A stretch of 64,000 nucleotides of DNA from Yoonia sediminilitoris (GCF_003058085.1 NZ_QBUD01000007.1:62001-126000); one strand, 5' to 3'; shown: positions 55,098 to 64,000, numbered from the stretch's first letter. A program made the numbers and translations. The notes: a model not told the origin generated them from the letters alone.

Positions 55098-57197
55098 ATG
55101 TCAGAAGAAAAACCGGCCGAAGGACTGGTCCAGCGCGTATTTTCCGGCTGGCCAAATCAGGCGCTGACATTGCTCTGTCTGCTGATCGCATTGGGCCATA
55201 TCTATGTGGCGTTTGATCCGATCATCTCTGAACTGCAACGCAACGCATACCACTTTGCAGGGTTCGCCTTTCTGGCCGCTGTCTTGCACCCGATGATCCG
55301 CGGCACGGCGCGCAGTGGGGCGATGCTGGCCGTTGACCTGACGCTGGGGTGTCTGGTTGCAGCCTCTGCCATCTATCTGCCTTTTGCCGAACAAGGGATT
55401 TATGACCGCGACGTCAAGCTGAACGGGCTGGACTGGATGGCCGCAATCCTGTGTGTGGTAGGTGCCATCGAACTGACCCGCAGGCTGACCGGATGGGTCA
55501 TTCCACTGCTTATCATCATCGCCATCAGCTATGTCGGGCTGTGGGGGAAATTTATCAGCGGGGTCTTTTCATTCCCCGGACTGTCATGGGAATCAATCGC
55601 CTTTCGGTCGATCTATGGCGATGACGCGATGTTTGGCACCATTGCACGCATTTCCTCGACCTATGTGTTCTTGTTCATCATTTTCGGGGCTTTCCTTTTA
55701 CGCTCGGGCGCGGGTGACTTTGTGATCAACCTTGCCCGCGCTGTCGCCGGGCGCATGGTCGGCGGGCCAGGCATTGTGGCTGTCATCGCCTCTGGTTTGA
55801 CAGGTACGATTTCAGGGTCCGCTGTCGCCAATACTGCATCAACCGGTGTCATCACGATCCCCCTGATGAAAAGGGCAGGATTTCCGCCCAGGTTCGCAGG
55901 CGGGGTCGAGGCCGCGTCGTCAACCGGTGGGCAACTGATGCCCCCGATCATGGGCGCGGGGGCGTTCGTGATGGCAAGCTTTACCCAGATCCCGTACGAA
56001 ACCATCGTGGCCGTCGCCGCCCTGCCCGCCTTGCTTTACTTTCTTTCCGTTGCATTTTTCGTCCGGATCGAAGCCCGCCGTCTGGGCCTGCCCCCAATGG
56101 ACAGTGATGGCGAAACGCTGGGCTCTGCCTTTGCCAAGGGGGGCGCAAGTTTTGTCATCCCGATCGGCGGATTAATCGGCATGTTGGTCGCGGGCTTCAC
56201 CCCCGCCTATGCCGCTGTTTTCGGGATCATTGCCGTGATCGCGTCAAGCTGGCTGACCCGCAACCCCATGGGGCCCCGCGCCGTGCTCGAGGCTTTGGTG
56301 ATGGGCACCAAGGGCATGATCATGACGGCGGTGCTGCTGTGCGCAGTGGGGCTTGTGGTCAACGTGATTGCAACAGCCGGGATCGGCAACACCTTCAGCC
56401 TGATGATCGCCGAATGGGCGGGCGGCAACCTGTTGGTTGCCATCACCCTGATTGCACTTGCCAGTCTGGTGTTGGGCATGGGGCTGCCAGTCACGGCGGC
56501 CTACATCGTTCTTGCGACCCTTTCGGCACCAGCCCTTGCAGGCATGATTCAGGATCGTTTTGTCATCGACGCGCTCGCATCGGGCACAATCGGAGAGGCT
56601 GGCAAGGCAATCCTGATGTTCGGGGTGCCTGATCCGTCGATCCTGGCGGGGCCCATCACACCAGAGGATGCCGCGGCGATCATCAAGTCACTGCCTTTGG
56701 AAGTCGCAGCCCCCTTGCGCGACCTCACCGTGCCATCAGAGGTTGCCGTGGCCGCCGTGCTGTCCGCCCATATGATCATTTTCTGGCTATCACAGGATAG
56801 CAACGTCACACCGCCCGTGGCGCTTGCGGCCTTTACGGCGGCCGCGATTGCCAAGGCCCCGGCGATGGCCACAGGTTTTGCCAGCTGGAAGCTGGCCAAG
56901 GGGCTTTATATCGTGCCCTTGATGATGGCCTACACCCCCTTTCTGTCAGGTGACTGGGGGGTGATGCTTGTGATCTTTGCGTTTGGGGTCGTCGGCATCT
57001 ACGCGCTCGCGGGTGCGTTGCAAGGCTGCATGGAAAGCCCGGTTGGATGGTTGACCCGCATCGTGCTGGGCGTTGCCGGTGCAGCCTGCATCTGGCCGAC
57101 AAGCCTGCCCGTCCACGCAATTGCCGCTGCAATCGTCATAGGTTTGCTGGTCTGGAACCGCCAGCAGATGCCAGAAAGTGCTGCGCAAAATGCATGA
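55098..57197 (+). CDS. TRAP transporter fused permease (4TM/12TM)
   Basis: 699-residue integral membrane protein combining the small (DctQ-like) and large (DctM-like) subunits in one chain, as usual in TAXI systems. About 16-19 hydrophobic segments. Characteristic DctM-fused motifs are GLTGTISGSAVANTASTGVITIPLMKRAGFPPRFAGGVEAASSTGGQLMPPIMGAGAFVMA (read in parts), GMGLPVTAAYIVLATLSAPAL and DSNVTPPVALAAFTAAAIAKA. It imports the solute bound by the upstream binding protein, driven by a Na+ or H+ gradient. GGGGGA precedes ATG 55098. The last codons overlap the GFA gene. Confidence 0.95.
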   Translation: MSEEKPAEGLVQRVFSGWPNQALTLLCLLIALGHIYVAFDPIISELQRNAYHFAGFAFLAAVLHPMIRGTARSGAMLAVDLTLGCLVAASAIYLPFAEQGIYDRDVKLNGLDWMAAILCVVGAIELTRRLTGWVIPLLIIIAISYVGLWGKFISGVFSFPGLSWESIAFRSIYGDDAMFGTIARISSTYVFLFIIFGAFLLRSGAGDFVINLARAVAGRMVGGPGIVAVIASGLTGTISGSAVANTASTGVITIPLMKRAGFPPRFAGGVEAASSTGGQLMPPIMGAGAFVMASFTQIPYETIVAVAALPALLYFLSVAFFVRIEARRLGLPPMDSDGETLGSAFAKGGASFVIPIGGLIGMLVAGFTPAYAAVFGIIAVIASSWLTRNPMGPRAVLEALVMGTKGMIMTAVLLCAVGLVVNVIATAGIGNTFSLMIAEWAGGNLLVAITLIALASLVLGMGLPVTAAYIVLATLSAPALAGMIQDRFVIDALASGTIGEAGKAILMFGVPDPSILAGPITPEDAAAIIKSLPLEVAAPLRDLTVPSEVAVAAVLSAHMIIFWLSQDSNVTPPVALAAFTAAAIAKAPAMATGFASWKLAKGLYIVPLMMAYTPFLSGDWGVMLVIFAFGVVGIYALAGALQGCMESPVGWLTRIVLGVAGAACIWPTSLPVHAIAAAIVIGLLVWNRQQMPESAAQNA

Positions 57198-57570
57198 GGG
57201 AAGCTGTCTTTGCGGCGCGGTCACCTTTACGGTCACGGGGAACCTGCCACAGCCGAACGCCTGCCATTGCACCAACTGCCGGAAACACTCCGGCCATTAT
57301 GAAGCCTCGGTCGATGTGCCGCGCGATAGATTGCAGGTGTCGGGCATGGGCCATGTCAAATGGTATCAGTCGTCTGAAAAGGTCAGGCGCGGGTTTTGTG
57401 ACACCTGCGGATCAACCTTGTTCTGGGACCCTGTGTTTCATGACTGGACCGCAATCGCGATGGGGGCGTTCGATACGCCCACGCAGACGACTCTGAAGAT
57501 GCATATCTTTGTGTCTGAAAAGGGCGACTATTACGACATCGCCGACGGGTTGCCACAAAATCAAACCTAG
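57190..57570 (+). CDS. GFA/CENP-V family zinc protein
   Basis: 126 residues with the GFA zinc-binding pattern: GSCLCGAVTFTVTG (C-x-C), CHCTNCRKHSGHYEAS (C-x-C-x2-C) and RRGFCDTCGSTLFWD (C-x2-C). This is the complete set of glutathione-dependent formaldehyde-activating-like proteins; most of the family have no proven substrate. The ATG at 57190 overlaps the end of the permease gene by 8 bases, so it is read with the TRAP operon. It is convergent with agmatinase, overlapping by 4 bases. Confidence 0.9.
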   Translation: MHEGSCLCGAVTFTVTGNLPQPNACHCTNCRKHSGHYEASVDVPRDRLQVSGMGHVKWYQSSEKVRRGFCDTCGSTLFWDPVFHDWTAIAMGAFDTPTQTTLKMHIFVSEKGDYYDIADGLPQNQT

Positions 57571-58529
57571 GGCCTTTTCCTGCGTTCATGAAAAATGAAC
57601 CCAAGGAAGTTCAACAGCACCTGTGCTGCCAGAATGGCCGTGCTGCCTGTCTGGTCGTAGTCCGGGGCAACCTCGACCAGATCAACGCCCACCACCTCGT
57701 GCCGCTTTGACAGGGCCTGTAGCATTTCAAGCACGTCGTAATACAAAAAGCCCCCGTGGCTGGGTGTTCCCGTCCCCGGCGCGATGGACGGGCAAAACCC
57801 GTCAATGTCCAGCGTCACATAGACTTTGACCCCTTCGGGTATCCGGTTGATGACCTCTTGCGGGCCCAATTTGTGCGCCTGCCGGACCGACAGGATATCC
57901 GACCCCATGGCCCGCGCGGCATCATAGCCTTCCTTGGCGGTCGAGGACACATTGCGGATACCCACCTGCGTCAGTCCGGTGACATAGGGTTTTTCTGCCG
58001 CCCTGCGCATCGGGTTGCCGTGTCCGAAACGGACCCCGTGCCGTTCATCGACAAAATCAAGATGGGCATCGATTTGCAGAATGTGAATGTCATCGCGCCC
58101 CGCGAACGCATCGATGCAAGGAATATTGACCGAGTGATCACCCCCGATCACCACAGGCAAGGCACCGGCATCAAGAATAGCGTTGACCCCTGTCTTGATG
58201 TTGGCATGGCTTTGGATTGTGTCGGTATGCACGATATCGGCATCACCCAGATCAACAATGCGCACGTCTGCGCCCAGATAGGTGCAGTCATCCTCGTGAT
58301 CATAGGCTCCCGCATGACCAAAGCTGAACAATGTTGACGCTTCGCGCACGGCACGCGGCCCGAAACGTGCGCCTGGCCGAAACTGGGTGCCAAAATCGAA
58401 AGGGGCGCCCAACACCGCAACATCGGCATCAATCGCCGTCCAGTCTGCCACAAGGGGCCGTTTGCCAAAGGTTGCGATGCCGACAAACGGCAGGTTCAGC
58501 CGTCCAGATGCGTAGCCGTGATTTGACAA
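57567..58529 (-). CDS. speB: agmatinase / ureohydrolase
   Basis: 320-residue Mn-dependent ureohydrolase. Metal-binding motifs are VVIGGDHSVNIPCIDAF, ILQIDAHLDFVDE (D-A-H-x-D) and VTLDIDGFCPSIAPGTGTPSHGG (D-x-D-x3-P). It hydrolyses agmatine, or possibly a guanidino acid, to putrescine-type amine and urea. RPGARFGPRAVREAS near the N-terminus is typical of agmatinases. It starts with TTG at 58529, not ATG: no ATG or GTG is in frame upstream before a stop, and CGGGAG lies 10 bases before. The stop overlaps the GFA gene tail-to-tail. Confidence 0.9.
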   Translation of the reverse strand: MSNHGYASGRLNLPFVGIATFGKRPLVADWTAIDADVAVLGAPFDFGTQFRPGARFGPRAVREASTLFSFGHAGAYDHEDDCTYLGADVRIVDLGDADIVHTDTIQSHANIKTGVNAILDAGALPVVIGGDHSVNIPCIDAFAGRDDIHILQIDAHLDFVDERHGVRFGHGNPMRRAAEKPYVTGLTQVGIRNVSSTAKEGYDAARAMGSDILSVRQAHKLGPQEVINRIPEGVKVYVTLDIDGFCPSIAPGTGTPSHGGFLYYDVLEMLQALSKRHEVVGVDLVEVAPDYDQTGSTAILAAQVLLNFLGFIFHERRKRP

Positions 58530-58611
58530 AGATGTTCACTCCCGATGCGATGCGATGCGCCTAGCCAGAGCTTATCGGGCATTGGCGGCGGAACAAGTCA
58601 AAGTCAGCTGC

Positions 58612-58650
58612 GCGCACAAAAAAGGGCGGGCACCTTGCCGGTGCCCGCCC
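58612..58650 (-). terminator. terminator of the degP transcript
   Basis: An 11-bp GC-rich hairpin (GGGCGGGCACC 58624-58634 with GGTGCCCGCCC 58640-58650), read leftward, is followed by a TTTTTTG tract. It lies 24 bases after the degP stop and ends the hflK-hflC-degP direction of transcription. Confidence 0.92.
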
Positions 58651-58673
58651 GAATTTCAAATACTGTGGTTGCT

Positions 58674-60155
58674 TTACTCTTCCAGAACCAGCGCCACAAA
58701 GCGTGGATCACCACCGCGACGCACCAGCATCAGGATCGACTTGCGGCCCGCCTCTGTTGCCGCCTCGATGCGTGCATTCAAATCAGCGATTGTCGCGACA
58801 GTTTGCTGGCCCGCCTCGGTAATCACGTCACCTTCAAGCAAGCCCTTCGACGCGGCTTCTGAATCCGGGTCAATGCCTGTGATGACAAGCCCGGCTTCAA
58901 GGTCAAGTGAATATTGCTCTGCCAGCTCGGGTGTGATCTCGGCCACTGAAAGCCCCAGAACTTCGCCTTGGGTCGGGTCGCTCTCCTGCTCTGTCGAGGC
59001 AGGGAACGCCACAGCCTCGGAGGTTTCACGACGGCCCAGCACCACTGTCAATGACTCTGTGCCGCCATTGCGCAGGACATTCACAGGGACTTCCTTGCCG
59101 ACCGGTGAGTTCCCGACGATGCGCACAAGTTCACGGGTATCTTCGATTTCGACGCCGTCAAAGTTCAAAATGACGTCACCCGACAACATGCCAGCGTCTT
59201 CAGCCGGACCAGCGGGCACGTCAGTGACCATCGCACCGCGCGCCATGTCCAGACCTTCGATGGCGTCAACCATATCGGGGGTCACATCCTGGATGCGTAC
59301 ACCCAGCCACCCCCGGCGTGTTTCACCGTACTCTTTGAGTTGGTCAACAACGTTGGTCACAACCGACGCCGACATGGCAAAGCCAATCCCGATAGAGCCA
59401 CCATTTGGCGACAGGATCGCCGTGTTCACGCCAATGACGTCACCGTCCATGTTGAACAGCGGCCCGCCAGAGTTACCACGGTTAATGGCGGCATCTGTCT
59501 GGATATAATCATCATAGGTGCCCGAGAGCGCGCGGTTGCGGGCGGATACGATCCCAGCGGAGACCGAGAACCCTTGGCCCAGCGGGTTACCCATCGCCAT
59601 CACCCAGTCGCCCACGCGTGACCCGTCACCGTTGCTGTCACCAAATTCGACAAATGGCAAATCTTCCAGATCAACCTTGAGCAGGGCAATGTCGGTGTTG
59701 GGGTCAGTGCCGACCAGTTCGGCAGGCACCCCGTCTTCACCACCGGGAAAGAATTCGATCAGGATTTCATCAGCACCTTCGATCACGTGATTGTTGGTCA
59801 CAATGAACCCATCCGCGGAAATGACGAAACCGGAACCCAGCGCAGACGACCGGCGCGCGCCATCGCCGGGGCCACGATCAAGATCGTTGAAGAAGTCTTC
59901 GAACGGGGATCCATCAGGCACCATACCTTGGGGCCCTGTGCGCCCTGCCACAACTGTGCTGGTCGTGATATTCACCACTGAAGGACTTACTTTTTCAGCC
60001 AGTTCGGCAAATGTGGATGGCCGGGATTGCGCAGCCGATGGCACGGCTTGTACAAATACCAGCGCGAAAACCATGGCGAGCATGGCAAGAAATGCAAACC
60101 CCAGGCGCCGTACCTGCCCTTGGTCTTGCTGAATTGCGATTGCCTTCAATGTCAC
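58674..60155 (-). CDS. degP: Do-family periplasmic serine protease
   Basis: 493-residue HtrA/DegP protease and chaperone of the envelope. N-terminal hydrophobic signal (FAFLAMLAMVFALVFVQAVPSA), trypsin-like domain with catalytic His (IVTNNHVIEGADEI), Asp (TDPNTDIALLKVD) and Ser (DAAINRGNSGGPLFN), then two PDZ domains (RRGWLGVRIQDVTPDMVD..., and LGLSVAEITPELAEQY...). It degrades misfolded periplasmic proteins. It follows hflC on the same strand, 257 bases away, forming the common alphaproteobacterial hflK-hflC-degP cluster. Confidence 0.96.
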   Translation of the reverse strand: MTLKAIAIQQDQGQVRRLGFAFLAMLAMVFALVFVQAVPSAAQSRPSTFAELAEKVSPSVVNITTSTVVAGRTGPQGMVPDGSPFEDFFNDLDRGPGDGARRSSALGSGFVISADGFIVTNNHVIEGADEILIEFFPGGEDGVPAELVGTDPNTDIALLKVDLEDLPFVEFGDSNGDGSRVGDWVMAMGNPLGQGFSVSAGIVSARNRALSGTYDDYIQTDAAINRGNSGGPLFNMDGDVIGVNTAILSPNGGSIGIGFAMSASVVTNVVDQLKEYGETRRGWLGVRIQDVTPDMVDAIEGLDMARGAMVTDVPAGPAEDAGMLSGDVILNFDGVEIEDTRELVRIVGNSPVGKEVPVNVLRNGGTESLTVVLGRRETSEAVAFPASTEQESDPTQGEVLGLSVAEITPELAEQYSLDLEAGLVITGIDPDSEAASKGLLEGDVITEAGQQTVATIADLNARIEAATEAGRKSILMLVRRGGDPRFVALVLEE

Positions 60156-60362
60156 GAGCAGTCTCCTTACTAACTGTTCCGCATGCCTGATGGCAGCGAC
60201 GTTCTCTCATTAATGTCTATGTAGGGCACATATTGTGCAACGCAAATCTGGGTATCAGAAACTCAACTGGATGTGATGAAGCACCAGCAGTCTTAACAAA
60301 GCTTCAATTATACCGAATTCTATTCAACTTTGTTCAAAACCCACACCGACTGCGCCAACGAC

Positions 60363-60390
60363 AAAGGGCCAGCACAATGGCCGGCCCTTT
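60363..60390 (-). terminator. hairpin between hflC and degP
   Basis: AAAGGGCC and GGCCCTTT form an 8-bp stem around about 11 bases, 22 bases after the hflC stop, with the downstream bases on the minus strand continuing TTTGTCG. It looks like a moderate terminator or attenuator separating hflKC from degP, which would need its own promoter in 60156-60362. Confidence 0.65.
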
Positions 60391-60411
60391 CGCATTCCAT
60401 ATACAATCAGA

Positions 60412-61293
60412 TTACTCTGATGCGCTCGCACCCTGATCGGACTTGAGATAGTTGAAAAACTCATTGTCCGGCGACAGGACCATCGTTGAATTGCCCGGGC
60501 GCAACGACCGTTCATAGGCTGTCATTGACCGGTAGAATTCAAAGAACTCCGGATCCGCCCCAAATGCGCTGGCAAAGATGTTGTTGCGGCGCGCGTCTGC
60601 CTCACCCTGAATGATCTGGCTTTGACGCTCTGCGTCGGAAACCAGCTCGATCACGGTCCGGTCGGCACCGGCGCGAATACGCTGTGCGGCTTCTTCACCA
60701 CGGGCCTTCTCGTCGGCGGCTTCGCGGTCACGTTCCGCCTTCATCCGCTCGTAGGTCGCGTTGAGGTTTTCAATCGGCAAATCGGTCCGCTTCAGACGCA
60801 CGTCAATCACCTGCAAACCAAGCGCCTGCGCTTCGGCAATCGCTGAATTCCTGATCCGCAGCATCAGCGCGGCCCGGTCCACAGAGAGGATATCGTTCGA
60901 GGTCACAGAACCCAGAACTTCGCGTGTTTCCGCCCGCAGGATCGAATCGAGCCGCCGCGCGGCGGCCTCTTCGCCACCGGCACCAACGGCGCGGCGGAAC
61001 TGTTCAACATTGGCGATCCGGTAACGCGCAAAGGCATCAACGACTAGACGACGATCATCGGACGGCGTGACCTCAAGCGGTTCTAGATCGCGGCTCAGGA
61101 TACGGTCATCATAGCGGACAACTTCTTGGATCAAGGGCAGTTTGAACCCAAGGCCCGGCGTTTCCTTGACCTGTTTGATCTGACCAAACTGCAGTACAAG
61201 CGCCTTTTCGCGTTCATCGACAATGAACACGGACGACATGATGCCGACGACAATCACCGCCAGAATGGGAAGAAGAAAAGCTGACTTTTTCAT
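60412..61293 (-). CDS. hflC: FtsH modulator HflC
   Basis: 293-residue SPFH-domain membrane protein. An N-terminal anchor (AFLLPILAVIVVGIMSSVFIV) is followed by DEREKALVLQFGQIKQVKETPGLGFKLPLIQEV, then the band-7 helix RAETREVLGSVTSNDILS and an extended coiled coil (AERQSQIIQGEADARRNNIFASAFG). With HflK it forms the large periplasmic-facing cage around FtsH and limits its proteolysis. ATG at 61293 shares a base with the hflK stop, so translation is coupled. Confidence 0.95.
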   Translation of the reverse strand: MKKSAFLLPILAVIVVGIMSSVFIVDEREKALVLQFGQIKQVKETPGLGFKLPLIQEVVRYDDRILSRDLEPLEVTPSDDRRLVVDAFARYRIANVEQFRRAVGAGGEEAAARRLDSILRAETREVLGSVTSNDILSVDRAALMLRIRNSAIAEAQALGLQVIDVRLKRTDLPIENLNATYERMKAERDREAADEKARGEEAAQRIRAGADRTVIELVSDAERQSQIIQGEADARRNNIFASAFGADPEFFEFYRSMTAYERSLRPGNSTMVLSPDNEFFNYLKSDQGASASE

Positions 61294-62435
61294 TAGTTGG
61301 ACTCCCCTGTTGTGTTGCGGCGCAGTTCGTTCAACGGCAGGTAGGGCACGACACCCTGTGCGCCGTCCTGACCTTCGTCAAGCAAGATGATGTCAACACC
61401 ACCCAGCACACGTTCCATCGTTTCCAGATACAGACGCTTGCGGGTCACTTCCGGCGCGTTCTGGTATTCGGCCAAAACGGCAGAGAAACGGCTGGCTTCA
61501 CCTTCGGCCTGGTTGACGACTTGCGCGCGATAGGCTTCGGCCTCTTCCAAAATCTGGGCGGCATTACCGCGGGCTTCGGCGACAACACGGTTGGCATAGG
61601 CGTCAGCCACGTTTTGCACCCGGTCACGTTCCTGTTCGGCATCCTGCACAAGGCGGAAGCTGTCGATAACGGGATCAGGCGGGTCGGCCTTGTCAAAGTT
61701 CACACGAATGATGTTCACGCCGCTGTCGTAGCTATCCAATGTCGTCTGGATCAATTCGCGCAATGTGTCGGCAATGACGCCACGATCACGGTTCAGAATC
61801 GGTGCCAGTTCGGATTGCGAAATGATTTCGCGCATCGCCGATTCAGCCACCGCCTCGATTGTTTGTGGGGGGTTGGACAGGTTGAACAAATACTGCTGCG
61901 GATCGGTGATGTTCCAGACAACCTGAAAATCAATATCGACGATATTCTCGTCACCGGTCAGCATCAGGCCTGCTTCTGACCCTGCGCGGCTGGTGCCGAT
62001 GTCAATGTTGCGTTCCGACGTGACCGCGATAACTTCGCGGGTAACAATAGGCCAAGGTGCAAAGTTAAGACCCGGACCACCGGTTTGGCTGTAACGGCCC
62101 AGCATCAGTTCAACCGACTGTTCTTCGGGCTTGACGGTGTAGAAAGACGCAAACAGCCACGCACCAATCGCCACAAGCAGCGCAAGTCCGATTGTGCCGC
62201 GTGTCAGCTGCGGGCCACCGCCGCCGCGAGCGCCGCCACGATTGCCGCCGCCGTCACCGCCACCGCCCATCAGGACGCGCAGTTGTTCGCGGCCTTTGTT
62301 TACCAGATCGTCGATCTCGGGAATATTCGGGCCATCGTTGCCGGGCCTGCGTCCGCCGTTCGGGCGGTTATCGTCACCGCCACCTGAACCTTTGTTTCCG
62401 CCGCCGCCCCAAGGGCCCCCGTTGTTACCTGCCAT
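61293..62435 (-). CDS. hflK: FtsH modulator HflK
   Basis: 380-residue SPFH partner of HflC. A very Gly/Asn-rich N-terminal tail (GNNGGPWGGGGNKGSGGG) leads to a membrane helix (TIGLALLVAIGAWLFASFYTV), the SPFH domain (PEEQSVELMLGRYSQTGGPGLNFAPWPI, DFQVVWNITDPQQYLFNL) and a long helical segment with AEARGNAAQILEEAEAYRAQVVNQAEGEASRF. A C-terminal VDIILLDEGQDGAQGVVPYLPL end is typical. First gene of the hflK-hflC pair. Confidence 0.95.
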   Translation of the reverse strand: MAGNNGGPWGGGGNKGSGGGDDNRPNGGRRPGNDGPNIPEIDDLVNKGREQLRVLMGGGGDGGGNRGGARGGGGPQLTRGTIGLALLVAIGAWLFASFYTVKPEEQSVELMLGRYSQTGGPGLNFAPWPIVTREVIAVTSERNIDIGTSRAGSEAGLMLTGDENIVDIDFQVVWNITDPQQYLFNLSNPPQTIEAVAESAMREIISQSELAPILNRDRGVIADTLRELIQTTLDSYDSGVNIIRVNFDKADPPDPVIDSFRLVQDAEQERDRVQNVADAYANRVVAEARGNAAQILEEAEAYRAQVVNQAEGEASRFSAVLAEYQNAPEVTRKRLYLETMERVLGGVDIILLDEGQDGAQGVVPYLPLNELRRNTTGESN

Positions 62436-62512
62436 CGCGTTTATACACTTCCTTTATTCAAAGGTCCTTCGGTTGGACCGACAGTCCTCATGTGGCGCTT
62501 TCTGAAATCAAT

Positions 62513-63868
62513 TCAAGCAGTCCGCACAGGATCCTTCATTGTGACCAATTCTTCTGCCATTGTCGGGTGAACTGCAACAGTCCGGTCAAAATCTTCCTTT
62601 GTTGCACCCATTTTGACGGCAATGCCCGCAAGCTGGATCATCTCACCCGCGTGATCTGCGACAATATGACAGCCCAACACCTTGCGGGTCGCCTGTGACA
62701 CGACAAGTTTCATCATGACCCTGTCAGTGCGTCCGGCAAACGCGTGGTTCATCGGTTTGAAAGACGTGCAGTAAATCTCGACCGGTTCAAGATCACGCGC
62801 GGCCTCTTCCGACAGGCCAATGGTGCCCATCTCGGGTTGTGTGAAAATGGCCGAGGGGATCAGTTCATGGTCAACCTTGGTTGGATTGCCCTTAAAGACG
62901 GTTTCGACAAATGCCATCCCCTCGCGGATCGCCACCGGCGTCAGTTGTACCCGGTCGGTGACATCGCCCACCGCGTAGATCGACGGAACAGCCGTCTGGC
63001 TGTAATCATCAACGATGATTTCACCATTGCGGCCAAGGGTCACCCCTGCATCTTCAAGCCCCATGTTTTCAGTGTTGGGCTTGCGCCCTGTGGCGAACAT
63101 GACCTGATCATAAGTCGCCTCGGTGCCATTGGATGCCTTGACCCAGATACCGCCGTCGCACGTGTCCATCTCAAGGATATTGGTACCAAGGTGCAGGTTC
63201 ACACCCTTTTCGATCATGCCTTCGGCAACCAGACCGCGCGCCTCATCATCAAAGCCGCGCAGGATTTGCGCGCCGCGGTAGAATTGCGTGGTCGCGACTC
63301 CCAGCCCGTTCATGATGCCTGCGAATTCAGAGGCGATATAGCCCCCACCCACGATCAGGATGGACTTTGGCAGTTCATCAAGCAGGAACACTTCGTTAGA
63401 GGTAATCGCATGTTCCGCGCCTTTGATATCGGGCAGAACAGGACGGCCCCCCGTGGCGATCAGGATATGTTTGGCACTGACTTCTTCACCGGTGCTGAGC
63501 AAAACAGTATGCGGATCTTTCAGGCTGGCCCGGGCATCAAAAATCGTAACGTCAGAGTTGCCCAGCAACTTGCGATAGACAGCTTCAAGCCGGTCAAGTT
63601 CGGCATGCAGCTTGGGACGGAACTGGCCCCAGTCAAAATCCCCGGCAGTGACATCCCAGCCATATGCGCTGGCGTCCTGCATCATTTCCGCATAGCCCGA
63701 CGCAAAGACCATCAGCTTTTTGGGCACACAGCCGCGAATGACGCAGGTACCACCCATGCGAAATTCTTCGGCCAGGGCGACCTTGGCGCCGGCGGCCGCA
63801 GCAACGCGCGCAGCGCGCACCCCGCCAGACCCGCCACCGATGACAAAAAGGTCGTAATCAAACGCCAT
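62513..63868 (-). CDS. gor: glutathione-disulfide reductase
   Basis: 451-residue FAD/NADPH disulfide oxidoreductase. Seen: FVIGGGSGGVRAARVAAAAG (FAD loop), redox-active GGTCVIRGCVPKK (C-x4-C), NADPH loop ILIVGGGYIASEFAGIMNGLG, IYAVGDVTDRVQLTPVAI (second FAD site) and the catalytic His-Glu pair in VAVHPTMAEELV. It keeps glutathione reduced. The N-terminus MAFDYDLFVIGGGSGG is canonical. It lies 78 bases upstream of hflK on the same strand. Confidence 0.96.
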   Translation of the reverse strand: MAFDYDLFVIGGGSGGVRAARVAAAAGAKVALAEEFRMGGTCVIRGCVPKKLMVFASGYAEMMQDASAYGWDVTAGDFDWGQFRPKLHAELDRLEAVYRKLLGNSDVTIFDARASLKDPHTVLLSTGEEVSAKHILIATGGRPVLPDIKGAEHAITSNEVFLLDELPKSILIVGGGYIASEFAGIMNGLGVATTQFYRGAQILRGFDDEARGLVAEGMIEKGVNLHLGTNILEMDTCDGGIWVKASNGTEATYDQVMFATGRKPNTENMGLEDAGVTLGRNGEIIVDDYSQTAVPSIYAVGDVTDRVQLTPVAIREGMAFVETVFKGNPTKVDHELIPSAIFTQPEMGTIGLSEEAARDLEPVEIYCTSFKPMNHAFAGRTDRVMMKLVVSQATRKVLGCHIVADHAGEMIQLAGIAVKMGATKEDFDRTVAVHPTMAEELVTMKDPVRTA

Positions 63869-63904
63869 GAAACTGCTCCGTTCTTGCTTAAGGCCTCTGT
63901 CGGC

Positions 63905-64000
63905 TCAGTCCTTGATATCCGCGAAAAGGTTTTCGTTTTCCAGTATGTTGAACTGCACAACTTCGTGTTGGTCAGCGGCCAGATCACGCACCGTCACGCG
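63905..64000 (-). CDS. C-terminal end of an unidentified protein (partial)
   Basis: The last 31 codons of a minus-strand frame enter from beyond the window: RVTVRDLAADQHEVVQFNIL then ENENLFADIKD and a TGA stop (63905-63907). It lies 36 bases before the gor start in the same direction, so it is probably cotranscribed. Too short for family assignment; its codon pattern looks like a real gene end. Confidence 0.6.
   Translation of the reverse strand, partial: RVTVRDLAADQHEVVQFNILENENLFADIKD

Overview
The window looks like a chromosomal segment of a marine alphaproteobacterium of the order Rhodobacterales (Roseobacter/Loktanella-like). This is inferred from GC-rich alphaproteobacterial coding style, the sorbitol/mannitol ABC operon (smoEFGK-smoS-mtlK), the hisB-hisH...hisA-hisF-hisE arrangement, the hflK-hflC-degP cluster, the CobS/CobT pair and several membrane, zinc-ribbon and hypothetical proteins that resemble Rhodobacterales families. 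No rRNA, CRISPR array, intact prophage or intact insertion sequence was found.

Layout. 1-5.6 kb: end of an FMN-dependent alpha-hydroxy-acid oxidase, a PAS-like protein, pyruvate carboxylase and a VOC protein. 5.8-8.54 kb: tRNA-Gly(GCC) followed by a visibly more AT-rich 2.7 kb segment that ends in a second copy of the tRNA 3' half. This is a decayed tRNA-targeted island with no integrase, a broken P-loop gene, an inverted tRNA fragment and one intact cargo gene (an azoreductase). 8.7-16.3 kb: 2OG-Fe(II) oxygenase, PEP synthase, a PfkB-type kinase, thioredoxin 2, a membrane protein and an orphan DNA polymerase X-like helix-hairpin-helix protein. 16.5-21.7 kb: a tightly overlapping operon of an acetyl-CoA-synthetase-like enzyme, a fused 2-oxoacid dehydrogenase E1 alpha-beta, E2, and a free acyl carrier protein.

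21.9-28.7 kb: a receiver-like protein divergent from a histidine biosynthesis region. hisB-hisH-(lytic transglycosylase) and hisA / hisF-hisE are separated by minus-strand genes, two of which look like pseudogenes (a truncated HTTM-like membrane protein and a DUF302 remnant). 29-31.3 kb: zinc-ribbon protein, rlmB, tRNA-Tyr(GTA), and a mobile-element graveyard (serine recombinase 3' remnant and IS3-family OrfA remnant). 31.3-39.7 kb: a LacI-type regulator and the polyol uptake and oxidation operon, trailed by a broken second ABC ATPase gene.

39.7-48.99 kb: an HWE-type histidine kinase, a glycosyltransferase-like protein, flavodoxin, VOC protein, O-acetylhomoserine sulfhydrylase (metY), a large secretion/pilus-type (GspL/PilM plus GspC/PilP-like) single-chain protein, 4-hydroxyphenylpyruvate dioxygenase and a divergent Lrp/AsnC regulator. 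49-64 kb: CPA2 antiporter, cobT/cobS, an FG-GAP-like protein, a 2Fe-2S ferredoxin, a TAXI-TRAP transporter, a GFA protein, agmatinase, DegP/HtrA, HflC/HflK, glutathione reductase and the end of one further gene.

Functionally, the segment is mostly central carbon metabolism (anaplerosis, gluconeogenesis, acetyl-CoA supply, polyol use), amino-acid and cofactor biosynthesis, and envelope protein quality control, with two tRNA loci acting as integration hot spots. All calls come from reading the sequence and recalled family knowledge; no database search was run.
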